Assembly: GCA_038049695.1 (NCBI GenBank)
Contig: CP142457.1
Coordinates: forward strand, 57,036,501 to 57,100,500
Reading direction: 5' to 3'
Length of the DNA: 64,000 bases
From: Cinnamomum chago
Taxonomy: Eukaryota; Streptophyta; Magnoliopsida; Laurales; Lauraceae
Shown here: positions 1 through 9,994 of the stretch, piece by piece
Layout of the letters: each line of letters opens with the position of its first letter
How positions within the stretch are numbered: the first letter of the stretch is position 1
The notes under the pieces: model-generated
Databases searched by the model: none
Told to the model about the DNA's origin: nothing
Seen by the model: the letters and a program-made list of their open reading frames with translations, nothing else
Program-made: the position numbers and the translations under genes

Positions 1-1718
1 CATTCTCAAATAAAGATAAGATTTGAACTTTTATCAAAAAAGCATAACCTAGTTTTAGATCGGCTCAGCCATACCGTATCGTACCCTAATTAGGCCAGCA
101 AGTGTCACCCATGAGCTGGCCCACATGCCCATCATAATCTTTTATTTTTAAATTTGCTTATATAAATTAAAAGAGGCTTTATGGGCTTTTAGGGTTTTCA
201 ATTTGAAATAAAGTTGAAATTACTAAAATAAATACATAAACATTGATGTTAATTTACATAAGACTTGAAGTTTCATACTCATTTATATAAACAGTAATAT
301 TTACTTTGTATAAATGTCGGGCTGGGCCATGCTTCGAACCGTGATAAATGTTATATTTTTTTATTTTATATTTATTTTCATATTTTTTTGTTTTATATTT
401 ATTTTCTCATTAATTAATATCTCATAAAATAGCCACAAATTAGACGTGTTTTTTTTTCTGGGCTCAGGCTTAGCGCGGGCATGCTTTGCTAGTAAATTAT
501 TATTGATATCAAGATACTCTTTGTGACCCATGCAGCCCATGCAAGTATTTTGTACGAAAAATAATTATATTATATTAACATCGTACCTTTTCAATAAATT
601 AGTACCTTTCTCAAAAAAGTATATTATATGGAAAATATATTTACGTATTGTATTACTTATATGATCATGGCATCCATGGGAAAAAACATTTTCCTTCTAA
701 AGTACCTATTGGCTTTTATTTATTTTAGGGCACGTTTGTGCAAGGGGAGATTCAGCGGAAATCGTTGCCGACATGGCCTGAAATTTCGGCTCCATCTTTC
801 TATTGTTTGGTGCATCACGGAAAGGGCCGGCTTTTCCGCCTCATTTTGTTGTGTTTCCACGCTAGACGAGTGATGGGTTTTCCATCTGTGACCATCAGAA
901 ATGTAGAGTCGCGGAAAAGGAAATCTGGGTTGTTGGACCCACTTGGTTGTATGCAAATCATGACATTCATGGGAAAAATGACCAACTTTGCTTTTACTTC
1001 TATTAAGAGTTTTTTTTTTTTTTTTTTTTTTTGTACGTATGTTTAAGGGGTTTACATGAAAATGTAAGTCACTATTATTGCATGATGGCCCCATGGGAAC
1101 CACTTGAATATATGCAAATCATGGCATCTAGGGGAAGATTTGGTCTATATATAAGTTTTTTATTATTTTTTGTTTAAAGGGTTTACATGAAAATCTAAGT
1201 TTTTTTATCCCATAATAGGCCTGTGGGATCCACTTCGATGTATGTAAATCATGGCATCCAGTGGAAAAAATGTTCTATTTGGATTTTATTTTTTTTATTT
1301 TATTTTATTTTTTTTGTTTGTTTAAAGGGCTTCCACGAAAAAATTTAAGTTTTTTTATTGCATGATGGACCTGTGGGACCCCGTAAGTGTGGGTCAGGTT
1401 TTCCTCATCTACAAATACAATCGACGTGTATAATTGTGGGTCAGGTTATGCATGTTAGATTAGTGAATTAAGACTGTCTGTAACTATATGAGAGCACGTA
1501 TTATTGTTGTTTGGCCATGTGTGACCTTTGAATGAAATGATCTAGTATTAATCACCTTAACTCAATTTTACTATTAATCAAAGGCTACTTACTAAGAAAA
1601 TTGTCGACTTGGCACCCATCCAGCAGAGTTCTTGACAAGATGTGGTTCACAGTGAGTAGATTAAATACTATATTATTATTTAAATTTATATAAACTGTGG
1701 CCTCTTAATCGGTTCTCG

Positions 1719-1760
<42 letters not shown>

Positions 1761-2049
1761 TAAGTTATAGACCAAAATTGGAGATATGTTTATAACAAGG
1801 TCCGGGTTTAGCACGAGCTTTTGTTGCTAGTTTATTTTCTATAACTACAAATTATGTGAGGTGGCTAGCTCATTTAATTGGATAACTTAATGGGGCACAA
1901 GCGCGCCCTTTTTAAATGGGGCATTTTTTAGAATTTCTCAAAAATATGTATCCAGAAAAACATAAAAACCAACTATAAATTTGGCTTTCTTTATCCGTTA
2001 TTTGACCCATAATTTTCGTTCTCATTCCACATGTTAGTGCTGAGTCCAC
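1..2049. other. Gene-free AT-rich intergenic DNA
   Basis: I see no supportable gene here. Short open frames lack family resemblance and are interrupted by homopolymer and TA-rich stretches. Contents are a degenerate tandem repeat (655-1400), a poly-T run at about 1010-1032 and a TA microsatellite at about 1727-1752. Confidence 0.6.
655..1400. repeat. Degenerate tandem repeat, unit about 130-160 bp
   Basis: A phrase of the type 'caaatcatggcatccaggg' recurs near 660, 950, 1115 and 1235. The linked phrases 'gtttaaagggtttacatga' and 'catgatggacctgtggga' recur at the same spacing. Between units lie T-rich runs of variable length. The units have diverged and no coding frame runs through them. Origin is unknown; it could be an old satellite-like expansion. 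Confidence 0.55.
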
Positions 2050-2600
2050 AATTAGTTCTTCGTTCATGATCTTTGGGGGAAAAAATCCAACGCAGATCAA
2101 TGTTTCTCAATGTATGGCCTTTATATATTTTATATATATTTCACAATAGTAAACCCACGAAGATCCTTGACAGATAATTAAGGATTCTTTAGTCCTCTTA
2201 CGAGTACTAACGGTGATAGGCTAAATTTCACTTCAGTTTTAGGGGGTATACTGTTTAAAACATATGATCAAGATATATAGACAAGACATAGAGACTGGTG
2301 AAATTACATGTTTAACTTCTGATTGATCTAATAGTAGCCTAATCTTTTATTTTATTTTATTTACGTTTAGTGGGTCCAACTCTATCTATAATGAGTTTTA
2401 ACCTAGAGTCAGTAGACGGATTAAATGAATTTGAGGAGGTTTAGAATTATCAGTGGGGCACAGAATCCAAATCCATCCACATATTAAAGGTGATTATAGC
2501 AATTGGCTAGTGATGGGTGATACTAATGTCATAGGAATCCATTGGTGTGATCCTGAAAAATGCAGTTATGTTATTGGAGTGCGCGCACTTGTTTTGAACC
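2050..2600. repeat. Duplicated copy of the far-upstream flank of the peptide gene
   Basis: This block is alignable by eye with 4251-4770, the DNA beyond the promoter of the peptide gene at 3684-3992. Shared phrases in the same order include 'gatctttggg', 'ttcacaatagtaaa', 'gtgaaattacatgttta', 'taacctagagtc', 'tttgaggaggttt' and 'aatccattggtg'. No peptide reading frame is visible beside this copy, so it is either a partial duplication or the remains of a third gene unit whose coding part is gone. Confidence 0.65.
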
Positions 2601-3088
2601 TGAGTAATTTGGCCTTATATGGATGGAGGCTCTGAGTTAATTCTGACCATGACCAATGCATATTTTGCTTGTTAAGTCTAAAACTAATTAAAATATGTGG
2701 CAACTTAATTCTTATTACCACATGTAAATCATTTTTATTGACTTTTGAGATGATCAATCCTTTTTTTCTTGCAACAAACATGCATGAAGTCAAATAGTCA
2801 ATGAAGAAGCACCAATTCGTCAGATTGCTAACGTTTGAACTTGCCATAAAACCATAGATGTGACCAAACAATAGGACATTCTTCAATTATGGATGGTTAA
2901 TGGTTTGACAACTGTAAACTAAAGAATAATACCAACTCATGAGGGATAGCTGATTTGAACTACCTGCATTCTTCAAGGATGTGTTTGTGGAGGACATTTT
3001 TCGTGAAAGTGAAATGAAACTTTTCATTTGAGTCTCTTCTCTGATTTGTTTGATGCAACGACATTCATAGTGGGAAAGCAAAGGCTTT

Positions 3089-3137
<49 letters not shown>

Positions 3138-3457
3138 CATGGAAACAGAAATTCAAAATATATATATACCTCCTTAAGAAATGCTTAGATAAGAAATGCT
3201 TTTTAGCTGCAATTTTTCATCCCACCATCAAATGGGAAGGGAAGGAATAAAAAATTAACAAGAAAAAAATAGGTACCACATTAAAATATTGGATCATCTT
3301 CAAAACCCAACTTATTTATTACATTCAAAATAATCTTTACACTTTCAAAAACAAAAAACCAATACTATTCATTAAAAAAGATAAAAAAAAACTGTATCTA
3401 GCACACCATTCAAAAAATAAAAAATAAAAACAGTCTGTCCCATTGATTAATGTATCC
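2601..3457. other. Intergenic DNA with TA microsatellite and shared downstream flank
   Basis: No gene is seen. A TA microsatellite fills about 3092-3133. From about 3270 the sequence matches the DNA downstream of the second peptide gene (around 7173-7336), sharing 'ggatcatcttcaaaac' and 'ttacattcaaaataatct'. This marks it as part of the duplicated unit. Confidence 0.55.
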
Positions 3458-3581
3458 GGATATCCCCTGTTTGGACGAATCAAGGGGCCGCCACATGCGG
3501 GGGTGGAGGAAAGAAAAAGTGCATTTCTTATTCATCCGCCCCCGCATGTGGCAGCCCCTGATTCATCCAAACAGGGGATCC
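3458..3581. repeat. Foldback (inverted-repeat) element in the 3' flank of the first peptide gene
   Basis: Two arms of about 43 bp face each other: the left arm from about 3463 ('tcccctgtttggacgaatca') and the right arm ending at about 3579, whose complement reads 'tcccctgtttggatgaatca'. The loop is about 30 bp. The arms continue through a GC-rich 'ccacatgcggggg' core and differ at only a few positions, so a strong hairpin is expected. The second peptide gene has no such element at the matching place, so this is an insertion after the duplication. It starts about 100 bp past the stop codon of the minus-strand gene and could lie in its 3' UTR. Confidence 0.75.
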
Positions 3582-3683
3582 TCTTCCTTAATGAATCCAG
3601 ATTGCAAATGAGCGGCATCATATTTAATTTGAATCAATCCCAACAGCAACTTCCATGCATGCAGTAGATTAAAAAAAGCTTCG

Positions 3684-3992
3684 TTATTTATTGCTAGCCA
3701 TTCCGCGAGCAACCGCTGGAGGCTGGTAGGCACTAGCACGAGCCCGCGCATGACCGGCGAAGTTCATTTCCTGCACCGCCGGGCAGCTGGGACCAGGATT
3801 CCCGGGGACGTTGGTGCACCCAGAATGCCCCGGAGGTGCGTCAGAACCCTTTTGCAAGGACCCCAACAGAAGGCCGCCTCCTCCCTTCCTGACTCCTCCT
3901 TTGTCCTCCAGAATTCTGCATGCTTTGTATGGATGGATTCTCAGAAGAAGAAGAACGACAACAAGAGCTGCAACCTTGTTTAAGAGCCCCAT
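3684..3992 (-). CDS. CTNIP/SCREW-like secreted signalling peptide precursor, copy 1
   Basis: The frame encodes 102 aa in one exon. Residues 1-24 form a signal peptide with a hydrophobic core (VAALVVVLLLL) ending near YKA. A charged segment follows (CRILEDKGG), then GGLLLGSLQKG, and a C-terminal block with two cysteines in SGCTNVPG and GPSCP, then EMNFAGHARARA. From family knowledge, CTNIP (SCREW) phytocytokines are small secreted precursors with a CTNIP-like core and two conserved cysteines, perceived by the receptor kinase HSL3/NUT, with roles in defence and water loss. That assignment is motif recall, not a search. The tandem paralogue at 7559-7864 shows the same domain order, which argues that both frames are real. 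The start chosen is the only ATG before the signal peptide, with a TATA box about 60 bp upstream. Another small cysteine-containing peptide family is possible. Confidence 0.72.
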   Translation of the reverse strand: MGLLNKVAALVVVLLLLRIHPYKACRILEDKGGVRKGGGGLLLGSLQKGSDAPPGHSGCTNVPGNPGPSCPAVQEMNFAGHARARASAYQPPAVARGMASNK

Positions 3993-4021
3993 TTCTTGAA
4001 GGAATAGAGTTCTGATGAAGA

Positions 4022-4240
4022 AAACTAGAGGTAGTGTGGATATCTATCTACCTATTTATACCCAGAAGCTGGTCCTGCTTCAGGTCTCTAACTTGATCTT
4101 ATTCTATTAGCCTTACGATCAGTTTTTGACTATTGACCAGTGACCACTAGGATTTTCCACGAGGGGCCGATATTGGAATGGGTCATAAGAGGTGACGGTG
4201 GGTTTTGAACAAGACCTTTCATTGGCTCCCTATGATTCAA
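4022..4240 (-). promoter_or_regulatory. Promoter of peptide gene copy 1 with TATA box and W-boxes
   Basis: On the minus strand a TATAAATAGG box lies at 4051-4060, about 60 bp before the ATG. Two W-box cores (TTGAC followed by T or C) lie at 4126-4131 and 4133-4138 on the plus strand, inside a block (gatcagtttttgact) also conserved in the second copy at about 7975-7989. W-boxes bind WRKY factors and are typical of defence-induced promoters. That this promoter is elicitor-inducible is inference. Confidence 0.55.
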
Positions 4241-4250
4241 CAATTAAATT

Positions 4251-4770
4251 CTTTGTTCCTGGGTAGATCTTTGGGTCAAATTCCCATGCAGACATTTCTC
4301 ATTGTGGGATTTTTTTTTATTTTTTTATTTAATACTTCACAATAGTAAATCCACAGAGAGTCTGGACATAGAAGAATTCTTTTAGGGCCTCTTGTAACGG
4401 TTGTGTGCTGATCACTTGAATTTTATTTATCCTTGTATCATGTGGACACACTGTTCAATTTATCAAGTGTACCATACATGATTAATTAAGATAAACATGA
4501 CAAAGGGAGTGAAATTACATGTTTATAATATGTGATTAATCTGATGGTAGGCCCAATTTAAAATATATATATATGTTTAGTGGGCCCAACTCTGTTTAGA
4601 GTAAACTGTAACCTAGAGTCTATAGATTGGTAATGGGTTTGCATGAGTTTGAGGAGGTTTGGATTTTTATAGGTGAGGCATAGAAATCCGAATTCATCCA
4701 AAAATTAACTGTGATTATTCAAACGGCTCAGATTGAGTGATAGCACAAAAATCCATTGGTGGGATCCTGA
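4251..4770. repeat. Far-upstream flank of copy 1, duplicated at 2050-2600
   Basis: This is the partner of the block at 2050-2600, with the same phrases in the same order and no coding potential. It adjoins the promoter of the peptide gene. Homology between the two peptide-gene units themselves stops around 4235, so this block belongs to a separate, second duplication event. Confidence 0.6.
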
Positions 4771-4970
4771 GTCCTGACTATGATATACAGTTAAATTTCC
4801 AAATTGAAATGAAGACGTCTTATTGTTTTGTCACATCTACATATATATAATTTTACAAGAAGTCCCCAACGTTTACGTTTTGACGAATTATACTTCTGAC
4901 TTCATTGACGTCTGGTACAAGAAATTCTTTTCTCTAAAAGTCAATAAAAATGACATTAAATATAATTAAT

Positions 4971-5722
4971 TTTAAAAAATAATCTTCATGATGTAAATAA
5001 AATATATTAATGTTAAAGATGCCAGCACACCAACGTTGCGTAGTGTACGGCATGCACGTTAGTTTCACATATATATATATATATATATATCTGGAGATTG
5101 ATCCCTATGTCTTCAAGTTTAAAGTATTACTCTTGATGAGTAGCCCAAACTAGCACAAAAATAAATAATTTTAAAAAATAACATTTAAGTAAATAAAATA
5201 CGGGGGGTTTTACCAAAAAAAATCCCCTTAGACTTAGTGGAAACAAAAAAGGCCCTGAACAGGGGATCTCTCCGCTTGTTTCTCTTTTTCTTTTTTTGTT
5301 GTTTTGCTGAGCAGCAATATTGCAGCTCGTGACAAAGTAAGCGATGATATTGTTGCTCAGCAAAATAAATAAATAGAAAAAGAAGAAGAAACAAATGGCG
5401 ATATCCTTGCTTAGGGCCTTTTCGGTTGATGTTGAAATTTGAAGGCCTTTTTGGTCTTCACTAAGTCTAAGGGATTTTTTTTTTCCGTAAAACCGTCTTC
5501 TATATTGATGTTGAATATGCCAATACACTCAAAGTTGAGTGGTGTCAACATGTTAGTTTCTCACACATGCATGCAGGGAATCAATACTTGGGTCTTCTAG
5601 TTTCACAGACATGCCGGGGATCGATCTTCGTGTCTTCAAGTCTTGAACAATATCCCAACCTAGCAAAAACATGTTACAGATAATTGATTTAAAAAAAAAC
5701 ATGGTAAATAAAATGAAAAAAT
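4971..5722. repeat. Two-copy direct repeat (about 200 bp unit) split by a MITE
   Basis: The stretch about 5001-5200 and the stretch about 5496-5722 share the order 'atgcca..ac', 'acgttagtttc' or 'atgttagtttc', 'gtcttcaagt', 'ctagcacaaa' or 'ctagcaaaaa', and an end of the form 'taaataaaat'. A third partial end lies at 4971-5000. The foldback MITE at 5201-5495 sits between the two main copies. No gene is seen. Confidence 0.5.
5201..5495. mobile_element. Foldback MITE with long terminal inverted repeats
   Basis: The left end reads 'ggttttaccaaaaaaaatcc' and continues 'ccttagacttagtg'. The right end in reverse complement reads 'ggttttacggaaaaaaaa' and continues 'tcccttagacttagtg'. A second inner inverted pair around 5307-5366 (core 'gctgagcagcaatattg') lets the whole element fold on itself. 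It has no coding capacity. The target-site duplication is not clear because the flanks are themselves repeats, so the superfamily is left open. Confidence 0.6.
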
Positions 5723-6500
5723 AAATTCAGTAGAAGAATTGAGTTGCAGTATGTTTTTAAACTTAATACAAAAGTTATGCAATGGACATGGTCAAAACCT
5801 TATGTAAGGCAAAATTACTCAGTTTTGGCCGACGTTTAAAACAAGTGCAGTCCAATAAACATAACTGTTCTTTTTAAGAATTGCTCTCCTTCTGTCACTT
5901 AAGATGTATCTGAAATTAAGGGGGTAATTAGGTAGCATGTGTATTAGATATTGAGGTATGAAATTTAAAAATATAAAGATTATTCTAAGTGTTCTTATTT
6001 GAATTTAACAATGACTAATGGTTGGATAAGTCTACAATTAGGAAATAACTCCAGAACAACTTGGATTCCTCAAGGATGTATTTGTACATTACCGTCTCAC
6101 ATCACTGTAGATACACTGTAGCTACACTTTTCCATATATGCATGGATTCTCTCGTTCCGAGGAGGGGTGGGGATAGCGGGTTTCTGATTTTGCAAATAAT
6201 CTCATTAGAGGATAACTCACGTCATTCCTCTCAAAATCATCTCCCAACCAAATGTAGGAAATCCTCGAAAACGCGGAAAATTGCGAGGATTCCTTGCCCA
6301 TGCCCTTTGCCAAACGTGCCTCTAATAAGTAATTACCCTGGTTGAAAAAAAAAATTCTAATGGCAAGAAAATTTACTCTTTCCATCCAAACGTCAATGAA
6401 GCAAAACAGTCACACTACAACTTTACTTCTTTCATATAACTACATTTAAGTTAAAAAATAAAATAAAATAAAAACACAATCATGTCCTTTTTAACTATTA
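5723..6500. other. Gene-free intergenic DNA
   Basis: No gene, RNA or clear repeat is seen. Short frames around 6061-6385 lack any recognisable motif and overlap on opposite strands. Confidence 0.5.
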
Positions 6501-6780
6501 GGGCATGCTTGTTGCAAGCATTTTTGTCAGAAATTCACCTTATTTGGGAATTCACCTTGACAGAATGCAGTAGTTGTATGTGTTTCCTGTTTGAGAATTT
6601 GCTTAGTTGTCCAGTTTAAAAGTGACTTTTCACCAAATGATTTCTTTGAATTATGGGATTCAGAATGCTCATGACTGAATAGCCAGCATTCAGAGATTCT
6701 ACTTCTTGAGGGGGCAACCTTGAGATTCTCTAAATTCTGGAGACATGGTATCCCCTAGTGCTTGCAACCAAACATTGCCT
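6501..6780. mobile_element. Candidate Tourist-like MITE
   Basis: The left end 'gggcatgcttgttgcaagca' is matched by the right end, whose complement contains 'atgtttggttgcaagca'. The element is about 280 bp with no open frame. TTA precedes the left end, but a clean TTA is not seen at the right end, so the superfamily and exact right border are uncertain. Confidence 0.4.
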
Positions 6781-7172
6781 CTTCCTATGCTAAAGCAAAG
6801 AGAGGTAAAGGAGCATGTGTTTGTTTGACACGGGAAAATAAGACCCTAGGAGCACCCAATGTAAAATAAAAGAAAAGAAGCATAAGTCAATACAACGTGG
6901 CTTGGTCAAAGAACCACCCCTTTACAGTACATCTTTGAACTTTTCCCCCTTCAGTCTTCACCAATACCACAGAATCCACATGCAGGAAGCTATTCCTGTG
7001 GTACCAACCTACCATTGATGGGCCTCTCTCTCTCTTTCTCGCGCGCGCATGCACATGCACAGTTACTGAGAGCTACTTGTGTTTCAGCACATGGACGGTC
7101 AAAACACCGATCTAGACCCTCCATCTAACATTCCAACTCTTCTTTCTTTCATTTCCACATACCACATTATAT

Positions 7173-7336
7173 TTGGATCATCTTCAAAACACAACTCATT
7201 TATTACATTCAAAATAATCTGTACACATCATCAATCATAGAGCATTGGATCATCTTCCAAACCCAACTCATTTATTATATTCAAAATAATCTGTACACAC
7301 TCATCAAGCCTATAGCATAACTGTTTCTTTTAGCAA
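7173..7336. repeat. 82 bp tandem duplication downstream of peptide gene copy 2
   Basis: Two direct copies begin at 7173 and 7255, each opening with 'ttggatcatcttc' and containing 'aactcatttatta' and 'caaaataatctgtacac'. The same sequence occurs once at about 3289 downstream of copy 1, so the tandem doubling came after the two gene units separated. Confidence 0.7.
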
Positions 7337-7558
7337 TTCCTTGCTAATAAAACAATATTATCTATTAAAAAAAATGTGTATCCACAAGAATACATTAGCA
7401 ACCCATGGAAAAGAAAAAAAGGCAATCCATCCCACTTGTGAATGGAGACAGCAAATCAGCGGCACCGGATTTCATTTCCCAGAGCTTAAGATTCAAACCC
7501 AACTGCAACTTAATTGCATGCAGTAGAGAAAATATTAATTCCAACTGTTGCAAAAGAT

Positions 7559-7864
7559 TCATTGTTCATTGCTAGCCATGCGGAGAGGAATGATCGGTGG
7601 CGGGTAATAACCTGCACGAGCCAAAGCATTGCCAGCGACATTCATTTCCTTCACCGGGCAGCTGGGACCGGGCTTGCCAGGGACGTAGGTGCACCCAGAA
7701 TTCCCCGAAGGTGGGACGGGACCCTTTTGCAAGGTCCCCAACAAAAGGCCTCCTCTATTCTCCCATACTCCTTTGTCCTCCAGAACTCTGCATGCTTTAC
7801 TTGGATGGATGCTCACAAGAAGAAGAACGATGACAACAGCTGAAACCTTGCTCAAGAGCCCCAT
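7559..7864 (-). CDS. CTNIP/SCREW-like secreted signalling peptide precursor, copy 2
   Basis: A single-exon frame of 101 aa. It has a signal peptide (SAVVIVLLLVSIHP, end near SKA), then CRVLEDKG, GGLLLGTLQKG, PPSGNSGCTYVPG, GPSCPVKEMNVAG and a Pro/Tyr-rich tail. Every block of copy 1 is present in the same order and the spacing of the two C-terminal cysteines is kept. The core is CTYVP here against CTNVP in copy 1. Function, from family knowledge and by inference: an apoplastic phytocytokine processed from the C-terminal part of the precursor. Neighbours: same strand as copy 1, about 3.6 kb apart, with homologous 5' and 3' flanks, hence a tandem duplicate. Conservation of the secreted part suggests both are under selection. 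Confidence 0.72.
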   Translation of the reverse strand: MGLLSKVSAVVIVLLLVSIHPSKACRVLEDKGVWENRGGLLLGTLQKGPVPPSGNSGCTYVPGKPGPSCPVKEMNVAGNALARAGYYPPPIIPLRMASNEQ

Positions 7865-7889
7865 GATCTTAAAGGATTAGAGGTCTGAT

Positions 7890-8095
7890 GGAAAAACTAA
7901 AGGGAGTGTAAATGTCTATTTATTTATATATACTTGTTGCTCCTACTTCAAAGTTGGCATTCTATGAGCAATGTGATCAGTTTTTGACTCTTGAACACTG
8001 GGACTTTCCACGAGGGCGGGGATTGAATGGGTCGCAATAGATTACGGTAGGTTTTTTGAACAAGGACCCAAGGTTTTTCATTGGTGAAATAAAAA
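7890..8095 (-). promoter_or_regulatory. Promoter of peptide gene copy 2 with TATA box and W-box
   Basis: On the minus strand a TATATAAATA box lies at 7921-7930, about 60 bp before the ATG, as in copy 1. A TTGACT W-box lies at 7984-7989 within the block shared with copy 1. Homology to the copy 1 promoter continues through 'gggtcgcaatag' and 'gttttttgaacaag' up to about 8095. Confidence 0.5.
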
Positions 8096-8099
8096 GAGA

Positions 8100-8470
8100 T
8101 GGAGTGCAGATTAGTTTGGGGTTTTAGATTGGTCAAAGCTAATGAATCTTCGTGTGAATTTAACAGTTTGAAGTCTGATGGTCCATGTCTTACGTTGTGT
8201 GCGGAAAAGGAGGTAGTAAGATGAGAATCAGACAATTCTGATGTTGGATTGCCATGCACGTCTGCTCTGTGATGAGAGGACATGTGTTCTACGTTGTGCT
8301 TACAAGTGGGTCCCTACTTTGCAATTTGGGCTGTCTGGCCAGATGAGCCCTTGATCAACTGTGATGTTTGCAGAGAATCAAACGATTTAGAGGTCGTCCA
8401 AATCAAGGGCCCCACATTTACACTGATCAAGTGCTGAGGACTTTTGACTTTTTTCAATGTCACACACACA

Positions 8471-8504
<34 letters not shown>

Positions 8505-9796
8505 ATATTTATGATGTGTGACTATTTTAGTTGTTATGGTGGAAGGGCTAGCTGAGGAATTTATTTATATGAAGTGGGCCTTGCGTATGTGAATGTAGGG
8601 CCAATCGCCAGGTGATTAAGACTAACCGATGGGTCCACCATAGATGTGATAGCAGCCTTTCAAGAGAATGAGTCGTGGCTCTGTCAAGGGTAAGGTGAGA
8701 CTTGTTCAAATGCAAAAGGCACGGCACTTAGGAGCTAGCTGTTTCTTCAACGCCCTAATTAGTTTTTTTTTTTTTCCTTGAATCAACTCCCTAAGTTTGA
8801 AACCCTGGATGGTCCCAAGAAATTTCCCCCTCCTCCCTCTGTGTGGCTTGCTTCATGTCTCATGTATTAAGTTTCCGCATCTGGAACTCCATTGGTGCAT
8901 TTTGGGCGACACATTTTTATTTCTTTTACATGGAATCAGTTTTTCTGGATTCAAACTCTAATACCATATTAAATTTTTTTAACTAAACATACCAATTAGT
9001 GAGCTACATAAATATTTTTGAAGCCCTTGCATGCACATGCACGTACGTTACTCATCGAACCTTTATTCAACCGTTGGATTGAATCACAAAATTATATATT
9101 GTTTAAAGCCGTTCCTAATACTCATCTATCGGAATGAACTTAGGTGGACCCCATGTAGACAGTCTGAAAATTTTTCACGCCCCCTTGTCCACAGGACCAC
9201 ACTTAACATGCGGTAGAACGTGCACTCCGCAACATGCGCTCGAGGATGGCTGGCTCCTGGCTGTATGGAGACGTGATAGTGTGATCTGCTCTAAATGTAA
9301 AAATCTCTCATAGGAATGCTAGTTGTTGTTCAAATGAATGTTCTACATACAATGGGTTGGAGCCTCTGATCAAGTTAATTATTTGATCGATCAGGGTCCC
9401 ATAGATGGGTGGATGTGGATCATACCACGATTAATTGACAGTGCACTATGAACAGTTTTTTTGGAGGGAAGAGATAGAATTGATGTCAGCATACACGTTT
9501 CAAAACTTGGTGTGTGGAGATGGGCTGCTGAAAACACGTGATTTGACCTTTTTTTTTTTCCCTCCCAACTTATGCGACTATTGGTTCTTACTTGGTGTTG
9601 GGGTTAGACTCGTTATTTAAGTCAATGTTTGGATGTAGAGTTTAATTAGTCTGTAGGTCTTTAATTCAAAGTTGAGGTATGAAACGGGTCTCAAGACCCT
9701 GAGTCGGGTCCCAAGTCAGTCATATGTCTCGTCTAGTAATTAAGTTTTGGGTCTGGTTGCACTATGAAACCTACTAGTTTGGCTCATATGGGATCA
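8100..9796. other. Gene-free intergenic DNA
   Basis: I see no gene. A TA-rich microsatellite lies at about 8470-8512 and poly-T at about 8763-8776. The open frame at 7948-8283 (minus) covers the promoter of peptide gene copy 2 and has no recognisable motif. Confidence 0.5.
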
Positions 9797-9984
9797 AGGG
9801 CGGATCTAGGAAATTCAACTTGGGGGTTCTACGTAAAAGAAATATTGGGAGGATGAGCAAATTTAAAAAAAAAATACATATTAATATTTTTTTAAATATG
9901 CCAGGGGATTTTTAAAAGATTTAACTATTTTTAGATATGGGTGAGGCTTCAGCCTCCATACCCATGTACCTGGGTCCGTGCCTG
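9797..9984. mobile_element. Short Mutator-type MITE with 10 bp target-site duplication
   Basis: The 188 bp segment is flanked by identical 10 bp direct repeats TATGGGATCA (9787-9796 and 9985-9994). Its ends, agggcggatctagg and the complement of the right end aggcacggacccagg, are imperfect inverted repeats. A 9-11 bp duplication points to the Mutator superfamily. There is no coding capacity. A segment opening 'agaggtggacccagg' near 23730 looks like a relative. Confidence 0.6.
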
Positions 9985-9994
9985 TATGGGATCA

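Noticed and set aside
2887-3156. Frame with a long Ile-Tyr run
   Set aside because: The run comes from a TA microsatellite; the rest has no motif. The same applies to similar frames at 11332-11550 and 16329-16913.
7948-8283. 111 aa minus-strand frame upstream of peptide gene copy 2
   Set aside because: It covers the conserved promoter of copy 2 and has no counterpart in the copy 1 promoter.
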